Position numbers and translations under genes: made by a program. This document shows positions 55,801 through 64,000 of a DNA stretch of 64,000 bases, in pieces. Below the pieces are notes generated by a model. The model was not told the origin of the DNA. It searched no databases and saw only the letters and a list, made by a program, of their open reading frames with translations. The stretch's first letter is position 1. Each line of letters starts with the position of its first letter. This DNA comes from Bemisia tabaci (Eukaryota; Arthropoda; Insecta; Hemiptera; Aleyrodidae), in NCBI RefSeq assembly GCF_918797505.1, contig NC_092800.1, forward strand, positions 40,839,430 to 40,903,429. Reading direction: 5' to 3'.

Positions 55801-58800
55801 TTTGAACAAATTGATGCTTACTTGTACAAAGATGCCATTTTCTTTTGAGATTCAGCATCTACTACACCAGTGAGATCTTCGAAAGACGTGGGGCGTTTGA
55901 ATCCACAATGTTCTCTCCACGAAGGGTACGTTGGCATGCCATGGTCACGCCCACGTTGGATGTTTAGAGAGACAAGATCAAGACCGCAAACGGGTTTTTT
56001 CCCTGCTATATCCGTGCTATTATCAGCATCTTTCTCGAACAAACGTTGGGTCAACTAGAAAAAAATGTTGCAAGATATTATCTTGTTAGCAAAAAACTTG
56101 GGCTATCGCAACAGCTACCAGAGAACGGCTTTTTTTGTAAAGTAAGTTTAATGAGCAATAAAAAACAAGTAGAGACTTTGCAACAGCTTCAGTTATATAA
56201 GTCCAAGTGATCTTTATAAGTAAAATAAGTAGATGATTGCTTTTAGCAAGAGAATACTGTTTGAATAGAAAAATGTCTGCAAAATGATGAATAGTGTTAC
56301 ATGAAAGACAATCTCGACTATACTTGCAACATTCTGTCATTCAAAACTCCAAAACGCTCAGATAATTTTCTACTTCGAAAGACAAATTTTGGCAGCACTT
56401 GAAGAATTATGACCTGTAAAAAGCTGAGGTCCCGACTAAGCTTTTAGTATCAAATTCAAAGATGGAAGTGCAAAAAACACTTGTCACATCTAATTAGAAT
56501 TACTAAGTGCTCCAGTTTAATTCAATTTACCAAGTACTAGTTTTGACTGTCCTCCTATTGAAGCTGTCACTTTTTTTGTAGGATGAAATTTCAAGGTATT
56601 CATTGCATCGATACTTAAATAGCTTAGAAAATCAAAGAAAAAATAGAGATATGGGAAAGGAATATTTCATCTGGGAGAATGAGTTCTTAAAATTACCCCA
56701 CAATTCAATCATCCTAAACATTGAATTTCAGGGAAACACATTTTGGAGAAGGCAGGAGAAAAATCAAGAGATCTTTAAGAAGGGATCCAACTTCATCAAA
56801 CAAATCAACGACCGGTAAGGAATAAAATCACTCTAGGGAAATCAGGCATAGCCTGTTACCTCAGGAGTGAAGTAAGTATCGGCACGTTCGAGATGTGTCA
56901 CCATAGCCCCTTGAAGTGCTTTGGCCAAATATCCAGCAGCGTACAACTTATACGGATTGAACAACATTCTGTGGAGCTCAATGGCTTCATAGCTGTCTGC
57001 GTTTTGCGCAGCCACTTTCATGAGACCCTGTTCCAAATGATGGCCAGAAGGGATGGAGACGAACAATGTATCAATGGAAAAATATAAAAAATCCCTCAAT
57101 CAGTTTTAAGGAACGTACTTGAGGTGTGACGAAGGGCCAAGCGAGGTGCGTCTGACTGCGAGAAAAATTGTGCAAAATGACAGTAAAATACAACAAACTA
57201 AGAACTACTGTGAAACCTCAGTTTTTACGGTGAGAAATTTTTTTTGGAAGAAAGCTTCGATACAAGTGTAAAAGGGTGAATATCTACCTAATCAGAAGCT
57301 TGAGGTACAGCTTAAGATGAAAAATTCTAAAGACATACGAAAAAAAGAAGAAACGAACCATTAAAGAAACGCGACCAAAAGATTGACTACAGAAAAGGGA
57401 GCAGCAGCTGATACGAAGTGCGAGGAAAAACGACTTGCTGTCTGATAAACTGGAGCGTGGAGCACACACAAAAAATGCAATGAACAGCAATGGTGCGACA
57501 ACTTACAAACAGAATTTGTGAGGAATAACATGGTTCAGTAAGAACGTTTCCAAATACATTGTATAGACTGGAAGTTTCAAAAAGCAGGATTTCTTCAAAC
57601 TTTACAAAACACAAGAGCTTGTGAATGGAAAAGAAACTGCCTGAAGCAAATGGGAGGAAGTTAAATCCATTTTCCGATAATTGAAGACAAAAAAATTGTA
57701 GACACAATCATTCACAGAGAGCAGTGTGGAGAGAGACTTAAGAGAAAAGTCCAATTACTTTGTGGGAAAAAGGTGTGCAACAATTCAAAGGGAACTCTAA
57801 AAAAATAATCACATGGTTGGGTTGAATCTAGAGTGATTTTAACAAATGTTTTAATAGATCAGAGATCAACAATGGTTTTAACTAAAAGACAAACCAGCAA
57901 AGATGAAATTTTGCAGCAGTGACAGAGAAATAACAAGGGAAGAAAGGTAAGAGAGAAGGTGGCTGGAGGATGTCTACGGCTATTCAAATGCATCTACCTT
58001 GAGTGTATTTTTGTGACTAGCAAAATAATCGTATCAGAGAGAATATTGGAATTAAAAAAGTCTCATTTTTTATGGTTTTGTAAGTGTTTCAGAACAAAAT
58101 AATTGATAAATTTAAAAGTGTATTAGCGGTGTAATTAGGACAGGAAAAGCACTCAGAAAATGTACTTACACACAAATTCACTCTTATAATTTTAAACGAT
58201 CAAGAGATAAGAGACTGCACTATCAAAGCATCATATTGATTTAAAAAATTATCAATTCTTCAGAAATTTTCCCCCCAATATTGTTCAAATCTTTGAAAAA
58301 AATCGCTCAGTTTTAACACGTAAATGAAATTTTTAAAATCACCATTGAAAAAGTACAGGAGAAACCTACTCGAGTTCTTAAGTTGGAATAATACTCTACC
58401 TATCAAATGATCTGAAATCAGCATGACAGAAAAATGCTACAGAGAGCATAGAAAAAACTATGGTCATCATTATCGGAGAGTAACCATTAGGCCACACAAT
58501 TTTTTGAATACTTTAATACCTTCATCTTCTTGGCAAAATTTTTTTATGATTACTTGCCGCAATTTGGAGGGTTTAAATTAACTTCTCCAAAGCATTGGAA
58601 TTATACTTGCGGTAAGTTGTAATGGACGTTTTCTTACCGGTAGTAAAGTGTGAGCAAAACGGAAAGATGATGCTGCAAAATTATTGGCGATGGTCGCATC
58701 TGTGGACTTGTTATATTTATTCCAGTAGCCTGAGGTTTGTGGCTGTAATTGAAGACCAGTCATCAAATGAGGACCTGTAGCAAGACAGTTGGGTATTAAT

Positions 58801-61800
58801 ACACTTGATCATTAAAAAACAAAATAAAACAGGAAAAAAAAAGAAACCGCAAAAGATATGCAGTGATGTAAAAAAGAAATAAAGATTTTTATTTTGCAAC
58901 TTTTTGTACATAGACACAGGCAGTTATCGTACACGTCACATTAACATAAATTTGATACTTAAATCTTATGTTAACAATATTACATCTAAATCACTATGCA
59001 TTAATTTGTTACATAGTGATCGAAGAAATCGTCTACAGAGTAGAATTCATTATCAATTAAATACACTTTTAGTTTCAATAATTTGTTCCCATCTCCTTCC
59101 CTGATGTGCTTGGGAAGTTTATTATACATTCTGCTCCCTTCTCTGAGTAGGAATCTACTGCGTTTTCAAGTTTTATGTTGGACTTGTTCCGAGTGTTATG
59201 AGAATGCACATTGTTGAAAGTTTTGAATTCGTCAAAGTTTTGGAAAACATATTTAAGCACATGATAGATATAGATGCTTGGGACCGTTAGTAGATTCATT
59301 TCTTTGAACTTGGATCGGCACGACTCGTTTCTGCCTAGACCAGAGATTCTTCTGATGATCTTTTTCTGCCAGATGAAAATGTCATTCAGTTTGTTAGAAC
59401 TACCCCATTCGGCTATACAGGATGAAATATGAGAATATGCATGTGCATAGTATACATCTTTAAGAACTTTCTGGCTAACTAGACTTCTAAGAACTTTAAG
59501 TTGAAAAGATGTGGTTGCTAATTTTTTGCATAGTGCTTCAGTATGGGCAGACCATGATAGCTTGTTGTCTAAGAAAATCCCTAGAAATTTCGCAGAGTCG
59601 ACAAGCTTTACGCCCATCTCTGATAGAGCATGACTGTCAACCGCTAAGTTTTTACTGAACAACATGAGTTGGGTTTTATCCGTGTTGATGCACAGTCTCT
59701 TGCTAGCCACGAAGCTCTTTAGCCGATCCTCTACGATTTGCAGTCTCGCATAAAGAAATTAGGTAAACTCGCTTCGAGAGAAATTATATAAAAAAATTAT
59801 TAGTTAGATAAAAAATAATTCACCGTATTTAACCAGAACCAACCTAAGTGCATTTCACGTTTCCTGATTTCCTCTCATGTTTTACTTTTTAGACAGAAAG
59901 GTAAACAACATTGAAAATTGAAATTTTTTGTTAATTATATTCTTCATAATGTAGATTACATTCACAGAAAGTGTAATGGTGAGAAGTATTTTAGGTTTCT
60001 GTTGTAAAAATGAAACTACAGTGAGACTCAGAAAATCTAATGTAGATACTTCCAATTCTGGTGGCAATTATTTCTTAAAGGGTTTAAGAAATTATTTCGA
60101 CAAGAAAACCAAAACTGACTTATTCCTTTGTCCACAAGTACAAAACCGCATTGTACGAGATGAGTTGGTGGGTATTGGGATAAAATTTCAAAGTAATTGG
60201 AGAAATTTGGTAAAAGTTAATTCAGCGCTCTGTATACCAAGAGCTTGTACAAGCAGAAAATTGTCGCCTAAATTTTAAGGAGCGATCCAGGAACGTCCAT
60301 AAATGTAAAGTGCTTTGCAAAAAAAATTTATTCAAAATTACTTATCCTGAACAAATGCGGAGACATATCGGTACTCACCAAGGACCACAGGGAGAAATTC
60401 ATTGTAAGTAATGTGCTGCATTTGAGCTGCAACAATGTGGCGAGATTCTTGATACAGCTTTTCATCGTCCCAGTCTGGATTCGTTGAAGCCAACCATTCA
60501 GCCACGTGATTGTGTTGACGAACGAACAAAAGGTGCATAGTTGTCAGATGGAGATTCTCATTTGATCGTGGGTCACCTGGAAAGTAAAAGTTTTGTCATG
60601 AAGAAAAGGCTGACAAATGATTTACAATCTTGACTCGGGTAAGTTTCAAAATCTTTGAAACATTTCCTTTCAATTTTGCTCTTGATAACGGGCCTCACAC
60701 AAATGATGTAATAATATATCAGTGTTGCTTCACCAAAAATTTACAGAATAATGACAACAACCAATGGTCCACTAAACAAGGTCTGACATAGAAGAAAACG
60801 CCACATGTTTTCTCTTCAAAATCTTACATAGAAAACAATTCACACAACAGGAAGTTTTGAAATCAACTCCTGAGCGAGATTTTAGCAAGTCTTTTAAACA
60901 CAGATCAAATAGAAGTTAGATCGTTCAAATGAGGTCATTTGTATTTTTGCCATTTAACTAATGTTAAAAGAGATCACTTAATTCCTGTTCAAGAGTTGAT
61001 TTACAGACTTCCCTTGTGTGATTCCTTTTCCTTGTGGAATTTTGAAGAGACAACACGTAACGTTGTGTTTTAATTCATACCTTGTACAGAGGCCCATTCA
61101 ATGGATAAGGGCAAAATAGCTGAAAGCGAAAAGTGTGTATCACAAGTTTAAAAATCTCCAACTTTGTTTTACTTTCTTCGCGCAAAACTGATCAAAGTTT
61201 CTCATGGCAATTTTGTGTATTTTTCTAGGAGTAAATTGAGAAAATACACAGAAAATTTCAATATGAACTGTTGATTAGTTTTCCTTTCAAGAAAAAAAAA
61301 AAAAACAACATGAGCGGAAACATGCAATCAGAGATACTTATTTATCGACTTTAGCCATTATAATACTAATCAGCAACAATAAAATTAAACTCACCTGCCA
61401 TGAAACAGTATCTGCCCTTCTTGTTTTCTTCCTCTTCATTGCATCCATCATTGGGATCTGTTGACATAGGGAGCAGAACCTTGCCATCTTTGCCGTAGCT
61501 AACCAGCATTTTACCGCGTTTGAAGCTCCTCAGTTTTTTGGCAAGCGCTTCATCACTGCCATACACGACAGAAGCGTCTAGAAAACTTGATGCTTGGTTC
61601 AATTGTTCTCTTGGCCCTAAGAAACATTAAAATAATTTTAATTTTTTTTCCACCTAAGAAAAGAACTCAGAAATATCAGTTAAGCACTAAATAACAGATA
61701 AGACAAAGCGTTTTAAAATAGGAATTACTCGGCAATGATGTAAAGTTGAAATATTACAATTTCACAAGTAAAAGGTGTTTTTGACAAGCACTTAAATTGT

Positions 61801-64000
61801 TTTGAATGTAAACTGAAAGAATTGTAAGGTTTTTTTTTACTTGATGACTTTTCTAGTTTTTTATTTGATGTAACAGAAAAATACAAGAAAATAAAAATAC
61901 CATAAGATACCTAAAGTGCAGGAAGGAGCAGGTGCAGAACGGACAAAATCTAGACAATCCGTCCCTGAGTCTTTGAATTTTGGATCTTCTGGAGTAATTC
62001 TAACAGGCATACACTCAGGATGTGCTGTTTCGGGAGTTTTTGAGCAGCAGGAGATAGGTTCACCATTTTGTCCTGTAAATGAGAAAGACACCTCCTGATG
62101 AAATGTCCTGTAAATGCAGTAACAACAGGGGTCGCAGAGCGCCAGAGAGCGCCATGAAAGCGGCTTTATACATACATACAAATGAGAAAGGACAAATTTC
62201 TAATCTTTTTGTCCATTTCACTCACCTAACTACCTTTTCCAGAAATAAAGTAAAATTTTCATTTTGGACCAGTTCATTTTGCTTTTTGAATTTTCAAAGG
62301 AGGCTCAGTAATCATTAAAATTGATTTTAACAAAAGAGAGATAGGTTTTACTACACTACATGCAAAAACTCTTTAATATGATCATGAGAAGATCATTAAT
62401 ATTCAGAGAGCTATGTACTATTTCCACTGGATAGGTCACTTGACTAAGGCCTAAATTTTTATCAGAGGAGCTAGCATTAGGTTTGTGATGAAATTATTTA
62501 GATCTGCATGTCCATGTTTTTGTTCGTTCACTTAAATTGCAATCTTTGCATTACTTTTAGGATGACCAACGTTTGAAATTTGGTGTACAGCGTACCTTGA
62601 CTGAGCGCAGTTGCTGTCAAGTCGTGATCAAGGAACTGTCCCCAAACAGCAAGCATAACGGTGAACTTGGGGTCATCCCGATACTCAGGTCGATGAATAG
62701 TTAAACTAACTTCTCGCGCTGAGGGTAAGGAAGAATTGTCACTGCTCATTCGAGGCATGGACACACCTTAAAACAAAACAAAAATTACATGACGAATCGT
62801 TTTCAGTTCACAGACTTCTTCTTACAACAGTGTTGATGAAAAAAGGAGAGGAAAACAGAAAATGAAAAACTCGATTTGAAAAAATTCAATAAAAAAGGGA
62901 AGAAATTATCGGAATTTTAGCATTGAGGAGGGAACTGCGAGCGCCTGAAACATGTCTGCGTTCTGTATAGACTTTGTAACTTTACGTTTTTATATTTACC
63001 TATTTGTTATTTTCTTCCTCAATTCACCAGTTCACAATGCGTAAGTAGGTGCCCTCATTTTTCCCATATATTTGTAGTTTCTTTGTTTTTACAGGTTTAT
63101 CAGTTGGATCAGATCTTCTTCAAATTCAGCTATCATTTTGGTATTGGTATTTAAGTTTTTACAGGATGGCTAAGCTACACGTCAATCAGAGGGATTGATT
63201 TGTGAAAAAAAATATTACTTAACAGGTTTGCCATTCGGAAGTGTCCTAAGTCAAAATTGATATACAGGGTTCTTGTGACAATTTTAGGGAGTAAAAATAT
63301 GGATAGAAAATGATTAAGGAAATTACCATCTGCATAATCTGGAGGGAGCATCCTTCTAAAGGGCTTCATAGCAACACCCCATGTGTGATTGAGATTATTA
63401 CATGTTCCATCTATGGATCGGTACCTAGATGGCGGACAGGCACTTGGACTGTCCTTAGTGCAAGCTGGATTATCGAGCAGACTGAATGCAACCTTTGGGC
63501 CTCGTCCTGCGGATTTTCCTGAGATTCTATGGACAAAAATTGAATAGTTTCATTGATTCAACATATTCAGAAGTGGTTAATTTCCATCGTAGATGAAAAA
63601 AACTTGTGGAATTCCATGTGATGCAAAATTATAATATAATTTGCTGAGTAATGAAAGTTCAAAACTGGAACCTTGTAATAGTGAAAACAGCAGTGAAGTT
63701 AAAGAATTAAAACAAGAAGGAAAGAGATAGAGATAATTTCATTCAGTTACAACCATTGATGTTTCTTTACGAAAAACAGAAAAATTTATTAAGAAGGAAA
63801 AAAATTCATTCAGAGTAAATCAATTTAGCGTATGACATACGTTAACATGCTAAAAATGCTTCTTCATATCAACTTAGGACTTGATTTCTGAACTTCCTGT
63901 TTCTACATGAAATTTATAGGCGAAAATATGTGACATTTCTTTCTGGTTTAGTGAATGCGATAGATCTACTTACGAACTAAATTGTTTGGTAACTTGTTCC
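52841..64000 (-). CDS. Gene A: haem peroxidase with a C-terminal repeat extension, 5' end outside the window (>=1238 aa)
   Basis: Exons: 63974->64000, 63327-63526, 62596-62766, 61911-62072, 61395-61616, 61081-61119 (39 nt), 60379-60576, 58638-58774, 56860-57027, 55822-56054, 55081-55250, 52841-54831; every join in phase. Animal peroxidase motifs in order: SIDGTCNNLNH, WGQFLDHDLT (distal His and haem-linking Asp), CMPV, FLDASVVYGSD, DPRSNEN (catalytic Arg, haem-linking Glu), MHLLFVRQHN, NEFLPVVLG, FRFAHTLLP (proximal His), NPYKLY, LNIQRGRDHGMP, QLNEIRKTSLAGIICD, VPCSQIPRPDL. The core looks active and of the insect secreted type that oxidises tyrosines or halides. From VNISLIAGSI on, about 600 residues form an extension with W-x-G units, a Pro-rich linker of 10-residue repeats and the end IFDWTGDSVISIP, shared with gene B. 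The 39-nt exon adds 13 residues by the haem pocket. The intron at 58775-60378 holds a LINE fragment. Confidence 0.9.
53445..53595 (-). repeat. 30-bp minisatellite coding a Pro-rich linker in gene A
   Basis: About five copies of gatggtttatcaggaattac(agatggagtg) give IPDKPSTPSV repeated in frame, flanked by DKPSSPS variants. This part is absent from the corresponding place in gene B, where other low-complexity blocks stand. A second small repeat nearby gives KADGPANADVPTKADGPA. Confidence 0.93.
55013..55267 (-). other. Last full peroxidase exon before the extension exon
   Basis: Exon 55081-55250, acceptor ttttcag and donor gtacgt. It codes SVEDVDLYTGSLSEIPIEGG...LLGPTATCLLADQFKRLKDG DRYWYETSEGPQKFSL, the classical C-terminal helix region of animal peroxidases. 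Its end supplied the tail of the chimeric exon of gene B. Confidence 0.9.
59075..59755 (-). pseudogene. 5'-truncated LINE (non-LTR retrotransposon) reverse-transcriptase fragment
   Basis: The open frame (211 aa from its Met, extending upstream through LQIVEDRLKSFVASKR) carries the reverse-transcriptase C-terminal part of a non-LTR element: KTQLMLFSK, AKFLGIFLDNKLSWSAH, AEWGSS, IWQKKIIRRISGLGR and a SHNTRNKSN tail. No endonuclease or YADD catalytic part is present. It lies in the intron between gene A exons 60379-60576 and 58638-58774, on the same strand. The clean frame suggests a fairly recent insertion. Confidence 0.82.
59976..60278 (+). CDS. Unrecognised 100-aa ORF in a gene A intron, opposite strand
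   Basis: An open frame from ATG 59976 to a stop at 60278, directly next to the LINE fragment. The C-terminal half looks protein-like (QVQNRIVRDELVGIGIKF, NWRNLVKVNSALCIPRAC) but I do not recognise it. It has no splice or promoter evidence. It may be a piece of another mobile or viral-derived element carried in with the LINE, or a captured exon. No function assigned. Confidence 0.3.
   Translation: MVRSILGFCCKNETTVRLRKSNVDTSNSGGNYFLKGLRNYFDKKTKTDLFLCPQVQNRIVRDELVGIGIKFQSNWRNLVKVNSALCIPRACTSRKLSPKF
61081..61119 (-). other. 39-nt microexon in the peroxidase domain of gene A
   Basis: On the minus strand: acceptor gctttcag, 39 nt, donor gtatga, phase 1 on both sides like its neighbours. It adds AILPLSIEWASVQ between CFMA and GDPRSNEN. 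Most animal peroxidases run straight through at this point (...AGD.R.NE). Skipping it keeps frame, so it could be alternatively spliced. Confidence 0.65.

Noticed and set aside
57119..57155. Possible extra peroxidase exon of gene A (SDAPRLALRHTS) with ag and gt flanks
   Set aside because: Its end phase does not fit the next exon (56860-57027), while the exon 58638-58774 joins that exon directly in phase and gives the family-typical HTLLPGLMKVAAQ.

Overview
This is eukaryotic nuclear DNA: AT-rich, with spliced genes, long introns, many short foldback transposons and low-complexity runs. The gene families (an animal haem peroxidase of the insect type, a gamma-glutamyl-transpeptidase homologue, a secreted Cys-rich arthropod-type protein) point to an insect. 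A hemipteran such as a whitefly is my guess, not something the sequence proves. No bacterial operons, rRNA, tRNA or CRISPR arrays were seen.

Layout. 1-16 kb holds no gene I can support and is a graveyard of non-autonomous elements: at least seven foldback/MITE families. Three hAT-type insertions in the window (two here, one in an intron at 19.7 kb) have exact 8-bp target duplications. 18.2-23.4 kb (+) is a five-exon gene for a 564-residue secreted or GPI-anchored Cys-rich protein, probably with a 3' UTR of about 4.2 kb. 30.0-37.6 kb (-) is a nine-exon gamma-glutamyl-transpeptidase homologue (562 aa) that looks catalytically dead. 39.9-49.4 kb (-) and 52.8->64 kb (-) are two paralogous genes in tandem, here called B and A.

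Gene A is a haem peroxidase with its active-site motifs intact. It carries a C-terminal extension of about 600 residues built from beta-rich units marked by a W-x-G motif, which I do not recognise. Gene B has the same extension, expanded to about 1400 residues with an internal duplication and a Pro/Gly-rich block, but the peroxidase core is missing. One short exon of B joins the start of one A exon to the end of another A exon about 8 kb away, so B looks like an A-type gene that lost its enzyme by deletion and kept the extension. The A/B pair is the most novel item here: an enzyme and a non-enzymatic partner sharing an undescribed secreted module, plausibly for an extracellular matrix, eggshell or saliva material hardened by peroxidase (inference).

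Exon models were built by hand from splice consensus, phase and family similarity. All joins given are in phase, but first exons and weak splice sites are uncertain and are marked.
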